This document shows, piece after piece, positions 45,340 to 56,727 of a DNA stretch of 64,000 nucleotides. Position numbers and translations under genes: made by a program. The notes under the pieces are model-generated. The model did not search any database. It saw only the letters and a program-made list of their open reading frames with translations, and was not told where the DNA came from. The stretch spans positions 1-64,000 of the forward strand of contig VDFB02196175.1 in NCBI GenBank assembly GCA_007258455.2. The letters are read 5' to 3'. Positions within the stretch are counted from its first letter, which is position 1. Every line of letters starts with the position of its first letter. The stretch is from Sequoia sempervirens. Lineage: Eukaryota > Streptophyta > Pinopsida > Cupressales > Cupressaceae.

Positions 45340-45952
45340 TCTAGGGGATATTTTTAACTAAAAATTGAAGTGTCTCCAATACTCCAGATTTCAACACCAT
45401 TAGAAAGAGATCAATGCCCTGATTCTAGCACAACTTGAATGGAGTGAAAAGGAGTCCATTTTCTCAAGTTATGACCAATAAAACTTTGGGTCAAATTGCC
45501 ATCAGGGGTCGTCCAAGAAGCAAAAAAAATGATTGTCTCAGAAATTGACGGAAGCGACGTCAAATCGAAGGGCTTGTTGAGACAATTCTGACAATGTTCA
45601 TTTCATCGAAATATGACGTTGTATGCTTTAGATATGGGCAGCCAAAGTTCAGTTGACTTTATGGTACAATGGGTGACGTCAGCATGCTGACGCGTTAGTC
45701 TGTACTATACGGAATCCAATGTGGAAAAACCAGGGCATGACACGTGGCCATTGAGTCATCTATACGGACCAGTGATATGCTAACACGTGTCCATCCGTAT
45801 GACAAGTCATCAGTCTTGTCAATGGTCTAGTCGGTATACAAGCTTGCCTTGTAAGCACTGATGTGTCTTCGGTGGTGAATAGAATGCTGACACGTGGCTC
45901 TGTCTTTGGGGGCTGAATTTTTTAGTTAGTTTGTTAGCAAAATTTATCGGCC

Positions 45953-46013
45953 GAGCTTGAACCCACAACCTCAGGCTTCCCGAAATGGCTGGTGACCGCT
46001 GCACCAACTAACT
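45953..46013 (-). ncRNA. tRNA-related module 1 (SINE-head-like)
   Basis: On -, an A-box-like GTTAGTTGGTGCAG is followed by a B-box GGTTCAAGCTC. The T-arm does not pair well, so this is a tRNA-derived sequence, not a tRNA gene. Confidence 0.45.
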
Positions 46014-46089
46014 GACTCTTTACTCAATATAGAGGCAGGTTCATTTTGTTAAATGGAAACAGTTGAATCCATTGAAAAATGTGAGGTTG

Positions 46090-46147
46090 GCGGGAGTTGA
46101 ACCCCGCATCGGCCGGGTTCCAAAATTGTCCTCCACCAACGAGCCAT
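46090..46147 (-). ncRNA. tRNA-related module 2 (SINE-head-like)
   Basis: On -, ATGGCTCGTTGGTGGAGGAC (A-box-like) then a T-arm GCGGG-GTTCAACT-CCCGC with perfect 5-bp stem and B-box GGTTCAACTCC. No acceptor stem or clear anticodon arm. Pol III promoter-like, as in SINEs. Confidence 0.55.
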
Positions 46148-46911
46148 TCGACACTTTCAAGTTAATTTAGTGGCTTAGATGGTTTTGATTAAGTTTCAAA
46201 AATAAATACCCCTTTAAGAAAATATAAATCCCTCTAAAATATATAACAATCAAATTTCTAAGAATTAAAATGGAAATCCCTATAACCAATAAAGCCCGAA
46301 TAAAGGATTGAAAGGGCTAGAATAATATTGTTAAAGATTATAGGGAATATATCATAGATTTTTATATGTAAATGGGGGGATTTCTATGTAAAAATGGAGA
46401 GATAAGGGGGATTTTTCAAAATATTTACTATGTAAGGGGGATTGAGTTGAAATTCCCAAATCAATTGGTTTTTCACCAATTTGGGAATATTTGTGGTATA
46501 AAAAGGGGTAGAAGGGAGGTTGAAAGGCTAAGAGTTTTTAGTGAAGTGGTGAAGTAGAGAAATAGGTGATATGAAAGAGGGATCCTGAGGAGATCTTTGA
46601 GCCATTTTTGTACGTTGGAGTATCATCATGCTGCCGAAGTGCTTGAAGGAATGGTCTTGGTGCAATTGTAATTTCTATTTTGGAGATTAATCGGATCGGT
46701 CTCACTCTATTGGAGCGGACCTAGAGACGTAGTCATGTTTGTGGCGAACTTCATTATCAGATCGTTTGCACTTTCTCTCTTCTCTCTCAATTTTGTTTTT
46801 CACCTTAAGTTTTTAATGCATAATTTCAATAATGTATGCATGAATTGTATTTCCATTAAGTTGTTATAATTAAGCATTCAAATGCAATTAGTCTAGATCC
46901 TAATCAGATTA

Positions 46912-47150
46912 GTCCTATAGTCATTCATTGTGACAATCAGAGTGCCATCCATATCTCGAAGAATCCGGTTCACCATCAGAGGACCAAACACATCAAGATT
47001 CATATGCACTACATCAGGGAGCTGATACAGGACTAGGTCATTGATTTGTAGTATTGTCCTACAACACAACAGGTTGCAGAAATCTTCACCAAACCCTTCA
47101 CTGAGAGTATATATCATCACTTGCGAGCTCTCTTGGGGGTGTAGGATGTT
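46912..47150 (+). pseudogene. Copia-1 RNase H C-terminus
   Basis: PIVIHCDNQSAIHISKNPVH, HQRTKHIKIHMHYIREL and EIFTKPF, the standard end of copia RNase H. Two TAG stops at 47,036 and 47,051 stand where Gln is usual (QDQVIDLQ). Followed by the 3' untranslated region and PPT. Confidence 0.9.
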
Positions 47151-47413
47151 TCATTTGAGGAGGTCTCTCAACTTCTTCATTCTCTCTTTTGGGGGGGCTT
47201 TTTCCTCACTTGAGGTTTTTCCCTTCTAATCTTTTTGAGTGCAGTTTCTTGTTTTTTCTCTCTTTTGGGGGGGAGTTTTTTCCCACGTGGTTTTCTCCTT
47301 TTCTTTGCTTTATAAGAGATTGCATTGCATTTGTACATGGGACCTAAAATGGCTTAGTTTTTGGGACCCATCTTGCATTGTTTGATTTTGTGTAAATTCT
47401 CCCTAAGTTGCAC

Positions 47414-47424
47414 TTAAGGGGGGG
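47414..47424 (+). promoter_or_regulatory. Copia-1 polypurine tract
   Basis: TTAAGGGGGGG (47,414-47,424) directly before the 3' LTR; primes plus-strand DNA. Confidence 0.9.
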
Positions 47425-47904
47425 TGTTGGTGTAATTAGAAGTGTTGTACCTTGTCCTAGGTCATGATTACACCTTAGTTAAGTTTACTTAGGGACCACA
47501 TAGGAGGTAGTTGGAGAATTTCCACTTTTGGTGGACTTATCATGTTATTACTTTATCACTTCCACCATTCATGGACATATCATGTGATTACCTCTCCACC
47601 TTTTGTGGGTGATCCACCATTTGTGGTGATTATCACATTATCACTTTTCCACTTTAGGTGGAGTGATAGATTTTCACAGTTGTCTCATGTCATAAGATTA
47701 CGACACTTGTCATAATCTTATGCCCTTCTATGTTCTTACCTTGGCTATATAACCAAGGGGTCTCCTATGTGCTTTTGCACATTTTATTTTCATCATTGGC
47801 AGAATATAGTTTATTCTTGTCATATTGTTTCTATCTCTCTTATGCTTGTTCTTTCTATTAGGCCTCTAAATTTTGGGTGGCTACCTTCATAGCCAATTCT
47901 TACA
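47425..47904 (+). repeat. Copia-1 3' LTR
   Basis: Starts right after the G-rich tract; about 7 bp longer than the 5' LTR because of an indel near 47,545 (39,563 in the other copy). Confidence 0.95.
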
Positions 47905-48250
47905 AAAAAAAGATTCTATATTATCAAATTTAAACTTGAAAAACATTTTAATTAAAATTCAAACACTAGGAACATGAAAATGTTAGTTCATAGAACCAAA
48001 TTTGAAGCCTAAAAACATGTAATTTACTTCTTCGACATTGACAAAAAAAAGTGGTGGAAATGTTAAACAATGATCAATATTTTGTCAACACCATGAAAAA
48101 GTGTGTTTCTATGTTGGGCAAAGAATAAATTGTAAAAAATAACAAAGTATGTGCATCCTAAATCATGGGGGCCCCATGCCTTTTTACCATTTTTTGCAAT
48201 TCCAAGAAATGTGAGCACATTATAACTTGCATTGAGAATACCAATGGGGG

Positions 48251-48291
<41 letters not shown>

Positions 48292-48988
48292 GTGGGATAG
48301 TTGTACCATGAGTTTAGGTTTATGATGAAGATTAATTTGTGGATGCATACATGTTTATGATTTGTGATTATATATTGATGTATATGTGTAGAATTATAGA
48401 TGGATATTCATATTTATGATAAATATTGCTTGATCGTGATTATGTATGGTTATATTATGTATAATTTATGATGATGTAGGAGGCCCATGTGGATATTATG
48501 CACAATGCATATAAGATCCATGAACTGTAATAGATGGGTGGGATATTGGATCAATATTATAATTATTTCTTTGTGTTAGAGAAGTATAAGGCTTAGTAGA
48601 ATCCTTACTAGTAACAAAAATCATATAAGAAGTAGAAACCTTAGTAAAGACCATAAGGAAATAAGACTAGTGATGATTCTTCTTACTCTTAAAAGAAGAG
48701 GAAAATTTAGAAGTTAGGTTCTTAATAACAATCTAGAGGTTGTAATCCTATCTATAGTGATGAGCAAGGTTTAGATAATTGAGTCAGTCATATTCTAGGC
48801 ATCCAAATACTTTTGCATCATGTTATAAATATGGGAAATATGGTCATATCTTGATGTCTTATTTATAAGGGTTAGTTACATTTGGTGGGTGAGAGGCCTT
48901 TAGTTCTTATTGTTAGTAGATGTCACTAATTATGTAATATATATATGTGGGATAGAAAACCACTAGGATATATATACTAGGGCTCTAT
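47905..48988. other. AT-rich spacer with (GA)n
   Basis: No coding. A G-run plus (GA)n of about 40 bp lies at 48,247-48,289. Confidence 0.6.
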
Positions 48989-49905
48989 TAAGAAGATATC
49001 ATGTATACCCTAAATCCTAAAGCCTAAGCCTTAAACCCTAAAACCTATATGTTAAACCTTAAAACTTGGAATTAATAATATAACATAAACAAAAAATTAG
49101 ATTTAATCCTAAACCCTTAACTCTCAACCCTCCCTTATCAATCATAAACTATAAACCCTAAACCCTATATGCTAAACTAAAACTTGACATTAATAATTTA
49201 ACACTAAAACCTAAAAAAAATAATCCCTAAATCCTCAACATTCAACCCTCCCTTATCAATCATAAACCATAAACCATAAACCCTAGACCCTAAACCCTGT
49301 ATGGTAAACCCTAAAACCCAACATTAATAATTTAACACTAAAACCTAAAAAAAAATTTAATCCATAAACCCTCAACACTACATTAACCATTAACCCTTAA
49401 CCCTAAATCCTAGACCTTGAACCCTAAACCCTATACGCCAAAACCTAATTCATGACATTAATAATACAAGACTAAAACTTAAAAATATTTAATCCTTGAA
49501 CCATCAATGCTCAACTATCCCTTATCAACAATAAATCCTAAACCCTAAGCCCTAAACCCCAAAATCTATACGCTAAACCCTAAAACCTGACATTAATAAT
49601 TTAACACTAAAACCTAAAAAAATAAATTTAATCCCTAAACCCTAAATGCTCAACCCTACATCATCAACCCTAAACCTTATATGCTGAACCCTAAAACCTT
49701 ACATTAATAATATAACACTAAAACCTAAAAAAAAATCCCCAAACCCTCAATGCTCAATCCTCCATCATCAATCGTAAACCTAGACCATAGGCCCTAAACC
49801 TTGAAACTTGACATTAATGATTTAACACTAAAACCTAAAAACTTAAAATTAATGCCTAAACTCTCAATGCTTAACCCTCCATCATCAACCATAAAATCTA
49901 AACCA
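48989..49905. repeat. Telomere-motif tandem array, about seven units of 110-135 bp
   Basis: CCCTAAACCCTAAAACC-type strings alternate with an ACATTAATAAT anchor at 49,070, 49,187, 49,321, 49,456, 49,590, 49,701 and 49,811, giving spacings of 117, 134, 135, 134, 111 and 110. Each unit also has TTTAACACTAAAACCTAAAA and CTCAACCCTCC. The Arabidopsis-type telomere motif CCCTAAA is present many times but only as short runs. Confidence 0.9.
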
Positions 49906-50120
49906 TGAAGAATTTAGAAAGAGAGAGAGAGGTGATATGGGGAGTAGAGAGGGAACGAGGGAGGAGAGAGGGAGAGAGGTAGGGTGGGATACGGGGGGAG
50001 ATTTTCTCTTCATAGAAATGCAAGTGCATTATAATGAACTTGTATTTTTGTGAAGAGAAAGGGACAGAGTATGAGGAGAGCCACTTTCTTCACAAATTAT
50101 AATGCACGTGTTATAATGTG
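49906..50120. repeat. GA-rich tract and imperfect foldback
   Basis: A GA-rich run (49,915-50,000) is followed by an inverted repeat: GTGCATTATAAT ... TTTGTGAAGAGAAAG (50,032-50,064) against CTTTCTTCACAAATTATAATGCAC (50,085-50,110). The left arm has about 12 extra bases. Confidence 0.7.
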
Positions 50121-51690
50121 AGCATACTATAACATGCTCATGTTATTACCTACTTTAGAAATTTTAACCCTTAGGGTTGGATTTTCCTTGGGCATCCAAC
50201 CCAAAGGATTGGACTTACATGTCAATGACCACAAATGTGTTTTTGGAAAATTCTAAAAATGACACAAAGTCGAGCATGCTCTCCATCAGGTTTGCACATC
50301 CTTCAATGTCAAGTTAAAAAAAAAATAACATCGAGCTCCCTCTTAGTTTTCAAACCATCTAATTCTTTTTTATGTTTCAAATATTTTAAGATTTTGATCT
50401 TTAATTTTTTTGCTAGTGTCTCCATTTTTTGTTAAAAACCTACGTATAGTTTTTTTGGTTTCATTTTTTACCCGTTCATCAAAATTTGAAACAAATTACA
50501 TTTTTACAAACTAGACTCCATTCTTTTTACATACAATTTATTTATTTATTTTTGATTAGTTTCCAATAAAAAGGGGGGGGAGCATGCTCAAATTTTTTTT
50601 AGGATGTGTCCACTTTGAAAATTAGTAAAAAATCATATATTCATTAAAAATTAGCAAACAAATTGAGCATAAACTACATGATGTTAGCTAAGTTTTCACT
50701 GAAGTGATTTTTAAAATACTATTTTTTTTTTAACATTTTAGGGGGCCACACTTGATGCTATGTTATGTTTTTTTGATAAAAAGAAGAGCACTTTGTGTGG
50801 CTCCCCTATTTGAACCTCTTAATCTCCACCATTTAAAATAAGATAGTTTAGAAATTAGATTCAAAACACTACAACTCTTGTTCTTGTTGCATCTTCAAAT
50901 TTTGAGCATAAATATCTTCAATTTCTCATCCAAGATCAATGTTTCCTAATTTTAAAAAGTGGCATATTAAGACCCCCTTTTGGTTCCCCATTTCCTTGCA
51001 CATACCCACAATGTCTACAAAAAGTGGGAGAATGCTGGGAAAATGTGTATTGTTCAACTTACATAATGTTATAATGTATAATTAATATTATTTATGATGC
51101 ACCTAAGGGATATAGGGATGCATGCATCACATGGGTTAACATTCTTGGGGCCACTTTATGTGTTGTATGTAACATTGGGATAAATATTTAATTGGGTTTG
51201 CACATTAAGAAAATATTTAATATTGCAAAAAAATAGTACCAACAATTAAATGAGGGGGGAAATGGGTTTGTAAGCTAATGGTATTAGTCACATGCTTTAT
51301 GTAATACCACTTCATGGTTTTGTGAAAGCTTGTTTTTAAAAAAATAAGCACACACGTATTTGTTGAGGTTGGCTAGTTTGAGAATCTCTTGCAAGTAGCA
51401 CATGTGAGGAGAGGAATTATGGATTAGGATGTGTAGTTACATGATTCTTATTTTCTTATTTACATGGAGTACATTTAGAGAGCTTGACATTTTAGAGGTA
51501 TTCATGGAGACTCTGTAGATGTAATTTTTATTCATGAGATAATACATTGAATGTGGACAAGTTTAGAGGCTATGCTTTTACATCTTGAGGGTTTTCCCAA
51601 GGTATACATTGTGTCATCTTGATGGTATGTTTTTCCATTCCATTTGCATGATTTACTCTTTTTGGGTTATGTGGAAATAGTTCTATATGA
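50121..51690. other. Unassigned AT-rich sequence, possibly the 3' LTR/UTR side of copia 2
   Basis: No coding. Given the copia relic on - that starts to its right, a 3' LTR would be expected here; I could not match it by eye to 58,337-58,857. Confidence 0.35.
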
Positions 51691-51999
51691 TTGTAAAATT
51701 GTATTTCACCATCATCTACCACATCCCCCAATAATGGTACTAGACCTCAATATGATTCATCTTTGCATGGAAGGTTAGGTTCATTACTAGACATATGACA
51801 CTCTATTTGTGACAATGAACTATAATGGCTCCTACCTCTATCCCAACATTTGAACATAATATCTTAATATTTATGGCTTTTATACAAGTATGAGTTTATA
51901 CCATGTACTCTACTAAAATGGACAAAGGGACCATGTATCCTTTTGCTTACTCATCCAATTTATTACACTGCCAAACATAGTGAAAACATATCCATTGGT

Positions 52000-53440
52000 T
52001 CATCTTCTATTGTTTACATCTCCAACGCAATTTGAATCAACAAATCTATGAATATAAGCTAAATTTTTATCCCCTATATGATAACCATGATAACATGCTT
52101 GGAATAATTAGAATTACCCTACAATTGCTTGAATACCCTTTTCATTGCATCCCAATGTACTCATCTAACATTAGTCATAAATTAGCTAAGGAATCTCATT
52201 GCTTAGGCAATTATTGGTTTTGTGTAAACCATTTAACATACATCAAAACCCTAACTATACTAGTATAAGATACTTTTCTCATATCTTCCATCTCACTAGG
52301 AGAAATTGGACAATGCTTAAAAATATTTTTTCCCCATCATAACAAGAGCACACAATGACATGCAATATGACATGTTAAACCTCTCCAACATTGAGTTCAT
52401 ATACTTACTCTAGCCTAACCAAATTTTTATGTGCACCCTATCTCTTTTGATCTCCATCCCCAATATGTACCTAGCTTCTAATACATCCATCTAAAACTAT
52501 GTTTAAAGTTGATGCATCAATTTACAAATCAAATGTTTCCCATTACCAAAAATTATCACATCATCAAAATGTAAGGCAATAATGAGAATACAATCACCAT
52601 CCATCTTACAATAGATGTAATGATTCAATTTAAATCTCAATAATCTTAAACTTAACACAAATTAATTAAATTTTAGGTACCACATCCTAGGAGATTGCTT
52701 AAGACCACACAGATATTTCTTCAATTTATAAACCAAATGTTCCTTACCTTTCTCAATATAATGCTCTAGCTTTGTTATATAAATCTCTTCCTCCAAATAA
52801 CCATGAAAAAAATTGTGTTCATATCCATCTCTCAACCTCAAGATCATATGTTTCAATAAGAGACAATAGAAATTGAGAAAATGTCAGCTTTTCTACTAGG
52901 GGGGAAATCTCACCATAATATATTCCCTCAACTTGGGAATAAACCTTTACAACCAATCTTGCCTTGTACTTTTAACACTGCCATCAAATCTTAATTTTCT
53001 TTTGAACACCCATTTGCATCCAACAAACTTTATTCCATCAGGAAAATATACTAGGTGTACTATGATTTATTTTATTCAAATCAACCATCTCCTCATCCAT
53101 TGCAACCTTCTAGGACTCTACATCATACATAATAATAACCCATTTTATATACTTAAGCTTGTTAGTGTTAGTAATCAAAGAAGAAATATATCTCCAATCA
53201 AAGGGAGTATACCTATCTGTTTTTTGTGTTTTTGAGTGGACCTTCTCAATAATTGACTTGGAGGCTTTATATCCTCTTCAAAACACTCTAAAATATTTGG
53301 GATCTCTTCCTCTTCATGTCCTTTATGGGTTTATAGTTCAACCTTCTCAATATTTAGGGCTAGTCAAACCACATCATTCTTTCTATACTTCTCTAGTTGC
53401 AATACTATAGAAGAAGGCTTGACTTATCCAAAGGTAACAC
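52000..53440 (-). pseudogene. Copia-2 reverse transcriptase and downstream
   Basis: FFHGYLEEEIYITKLEHYIE and HLVYKLKKYLCGLKQSPRMW (52,670-52,800) are copia RT; YIYCKMDGDCILIIALHFDD (about 52,560-52,620) holds the catalytic Asp pair in an altered HFDD context. ISPS..EMEDMRKVSYTS (52,260-52,310) matches the stretch after RT. Frame breaks throughout. Confidence 0.85.
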
Positions 53441-53449
53441 AATTTTTGT

Positions 53450-54367
53450 AGAAAAATATCTCAACCATATGGTCCCGAGTACTTAATCCTTTCATACCAA
53501 CACCTTATCTAATGAAGATACATTTTATAGCCTTGGTTTCTTTAACTTTTAACATTTATTCTTAAGCACATGTGTGCATGCCTCACAACCAAAGACTCAA
53601 AGGTGTCTTAATTAGGGATTTTTTACTGACCAAACCTCTATATGTGTCTTATCAACAAGAGTCGATGTAGGAGACTTGTTAACCAGATAATAAATTGTGG
53701 AAAAACCACTTCTGCCCAAACTTTTTGATATAGACTAGCTCTGTTGAGTATACTCCTAGCCCTCTCTATCAACATCATGTTTCTTCTTTTTGCAACTCCA
53801 TTCTATTGAGGGGTGTACAAATTTATCTTATATCTTACTATACCATTATTGTTACAGGATCTATTGAAATATATTGAAAAAAATTCACTACCATTATCAA
53901 TCCTCAACATCTTAATTTTTTCTACTAATCTGATTCCCTACAAGAGCCTTAAAATATTTATAATGATTGAAGGCTTTAGATTTACTTCTAATGAAACATA
54001 CCTATGTACTTCTACTATCATTATCAATAGAAAAAAAATATTTTACATCAAAGAAATACTAATAGGACCACATACATCATAATGGATTAAATCCAACACC
54101 CTACAAAGTATATGAAAACTAGAATAACCATGAATGCAATTTTGTCTTTCATATAGATAATGTTCACAAAAAATCAAATTCAAGATTACAATCATTTAAC
54201 CCATCAGCAAGGATTTTACTTTTAGGGTCTTTAAAGCCTTCCCATACATGTGACCTATCCATTGGTGCCATAACATTATTTTCTTTGCTAGTAGCTTAGT
54301 CTCTAGAGCATGATCACCCTTAGATACTTATAAAGAATTATCATCAAAAGTAGACACACCACACCTC
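53450..54367 (-). pseudogene. Copia-2 pre-integrase and integrase
   Basis: LWHQWIGHMYGKALKTL (about 54,270) is the pre-integrase zinc region. LRIDNGSEF (about 53,910) carries the second catalytic Asp. VRYKINLYTPQ, a TAG, then NGVAKRRNMML follows: the catalytic Glu is again Lys (AAA, + strand TTT at 53,788-53,790). SILNRASLYQKVWAEVV and LVNKSPTSTLVDK complete the integrase. Many stops. Confidence 0.85.
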
Positions 54368-54799
54368 TTTTTTATTTTTGATTAACACATAATAGGTTTT
54401 GAAGGGTACCTAAAACCTTTTACAAAAGAGAAGGCAACACAAAGATAAAGTAGTAAAGCTGCCCCAAAAAACAATAGGATGATTGAACCACAATCAACCA
54501 CCATAAAAAAAAACCACATAAAAGGCGACCACAAAACAACAACTATAGAAGATTTTTTAGCATCCTTGCCAGATCCATATCCTTGGTTATCACCTTGTCA
54601 TCTATCTCCATGATTTCTTTGACATCCCACATAGGAACCACATTTCTTTTCTATCTTTCTATGGGTACGAACACATGGACTAGTCCCCAAATCAGTAGCT
54701 TGCTTACCCATCTCAAAGTCCTCACTCACAACCTACTTCGATGGGTCAAAGAAGAGGGACTTTCCAGCCCATTCTTTTTCTTTCTCATTTAGTAACACC

Positions 54800-56358
54800 A
54801 AACCTTCAACTGTGGTCTCAAGAAAATCCTTGCTAAGGTCAATCAAGAAATTAAGATCTTTACGAATTTATAAGGAGTTCCTTTCCAAAGCAGAAACTTG
54901 GATCATGGTCTCTTTTCAATTTAGCAAAATCCTCCACCATTATGCCTATAGTAGAGTTCAATGACCTAACCATGCTAAAAATAGAATCTTTCTTCCTAAA
55001 ACTTCTCAGAGTGGAGATGTTACAACGAGCAATTATAGCATACTTACCATGAAGATCCTAGACCTCTTAAATGAGCCACATGAGTAGGTTAAAAAAGACA
55101 TCCACCCCATCCTTCACCAAACCCGACGCTTGATTAAAATCCAACGAGCCTCAATATAGACCCCTCCCCTAATGAGAGCTCATTGAAGGATCCTCCTCTT
55201 CCTAAACACTAGCATGTGACACAAACTGTTCTTTGCCTTTTCATTCAAAAAATGAAACTACAGGGGACGCATCCAAATTAACAAAATTTTCCGGATTCAC
55301 CTCCCCTTTAGCAGGGACCCTCCTATCCCCACCACAGTCCAATTTTTTTCATCAATAGAAATTTTCACCACCCCACACACCTTAGTAATCTCGAAACCCT
55401 CCTATAAATTCTCCTCCACAACATGGGAAACAACAACACTCACTGACCCTTGTTTAGGAACCTTCCTACCACTTCCTTTCCCCTCCAAATCTGCCTCTTC
55501 ACAATCAACCAAAATTTTCCACTTCCCACGTGAGGAAGAGGGCTTCACATTCTTCACGGAGCTTTTCCTAACCCTAACTGAAGGATTAACATAATCCAAA
55601 TCCATCTGGTAGCCATCAGACCAGGTCGTAGAATCATACCAAGACTTTGTCTTGCCATCACCTTCCTCCTCCACTAACTAAAATTTCCCCTTCAACTTAG
55701 CCTTGTTCTTGGCCTTGCAAGCCTTACTTGGAATAGGGGAAGCAATAACATATCTTGCTTTGATATGCTCCATAATTAAAAGCATCAACTTTTCATGTAA
55801 AAAGGGGTTGTTGGGATTCTTTCTGTAATCCATAATCCCATTCTCCAAAGGCGAAAGAAGATAAAATGAGAAGGAAACAAACTTACCATGGCAAAAATGG
55901 TTTAGTAGCACAAAATGATGCACATAAATAGTTGAGTATCTCCCATCCAAGGTAAAGTACTGCATAAGAGCCATAGCCACATCTTCCTGAATTGGTTTAA
56001 TTGTGGTTCAATCAAAGCCACCACACTGGAGTTTAACAATTTTTTCCTTCTCTTTATCCCTCAGGAAGTTCATTTTTTCCACCCCAAACATGGATTTTTC
56101 TCTAAAGAATTTCCTCCCCTAAGTCGACAACCCTATAAATTTAGCTATGAACTCATTCACAGTGATATCAATTCCAAACATACTAAGTACCCAATTGTGC
56201 CAAGCTTCCACAAACTCCTATGAGGTCTTAGAATCAAACCTGTGTAATTTATCCATGAAAGGAGTGACCCTACCTTTCTACAAAATCTCCCAAACTTCAT
56301 CATTACCTTTGGTCTCAAAACACGAAAAGCGCTTCGTTCTACATCTGTCACCCCCCAT
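54800..56358 (-). pseudogene. ORF downstream of RNase H in LINE A, unknown function
   Basis: ATG at 56,358 (MGGDRCRTKRFSCFE). Landmarks: KGRVTPFMDKLHRFDSKTS (56,220-56,280), GIDITVNEFIAKFIGL (56,120-56,170), ALMQYFTLDGRYSTI (55,930-55,980), LLNHFCHGKFVSFSFYLLS (55,855-55,910), HEKLMLLIMEHIK (55,770-55,805), then Lys/Ser/Gly-rich linker (55,402-55,674) and degraded helical tail. Same block order as 60,715-59,292. Stops at about 55,981, 55,678 and 55,402. Family not recognised; about 370 bp separate it from RNase H. Confidence 0.65.
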
Positions 56359-56727
56359 CTCCAAAGGCACTGAGTAATTCTTAGAAATGAAACCCCACAA
56401 AGCACAAATGCATATAATCAAGAAAGTCAAGGAGGAAATCTCACCCAGAAAGTGTGTGATCCTGAATTTCAAGGTACAAATAAAGATAAAGGCCCGATCC
56501 CTCCTGAGATTACAACTCATCCTCCCACAATTTCCAATAAGAGCTATGGTCATCAAGTGTCTAATCGACATAAGAGGGTAATCATTAAATCGCCATCCCT
56601 TAGAATTACCATAAAATTCGCCCCCCTTCAAAGATTTAGGGACTATCATTATTAAGCAATGTAATAAGAACCACCGAGAGGTGGTCATTAAAATCCCATG
56701 ACCTAGCCGAAGACACACCAAGGTTAG

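Larger units (their letters stand above)
45337..46906. mobile_element. Insertion of about 1.55 kb in copia-1 RNase H
   Basis: RNase H stops after FGFTILR (45,334) and resumes at about 46,912 with PIVIHCDNQSAIHISKN. Between them: three G-boxes, a CGTCAGCATGCTGACG palindrome, two tRNA-like modules on -, and an AT-rich tail. Possible ends TGATCTAGG...CCTAATCA suggest an LTR-type terminus, but the flanking 5-mers (GTCTT, GATTA) do not match, so exact limits and class are open. No ORF of note. Confidence 0.6.
39445..47904 (+). mobile_element. Ty1/copia LTR retrotransposon 1, complete but inactive
   Basis: Both LTRs (39,445-39,917 and 47,425-47,904) begin TGTTGG and end CTTACA. A perfect initiator-Met primer-binding site follows the 5' LTR, and a G7 polypurine tract abuts the 3' LTR. 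Internal order is that of copia: gag, protease, integrase, RT, RNase H. The LTRs differ by roughly 25 mismatches by eye plus one small indel, so insertion is not recent. Flanking 5-mers AAAAC and AAAAA give only a 4/5 target-duplication match. Stops in pol, a gag frameshift, loss of the integrase Glu and a 1.5-kb insert in RNase H make it non-autonomous. Confidence 0.95.

Noticed and set aside
45953..46147. Functional tRNA genes
   Set aside because: A- and B-box-like strings are present but acceptor and anticodon arms do not form; called tRNA-related only.
45337..46906. Perfectly delimited solo LTR
   Set aside because: TGATCTAGG...CCTAATCA ends look plausible, but flanking 5-mers differ; boundary left open.
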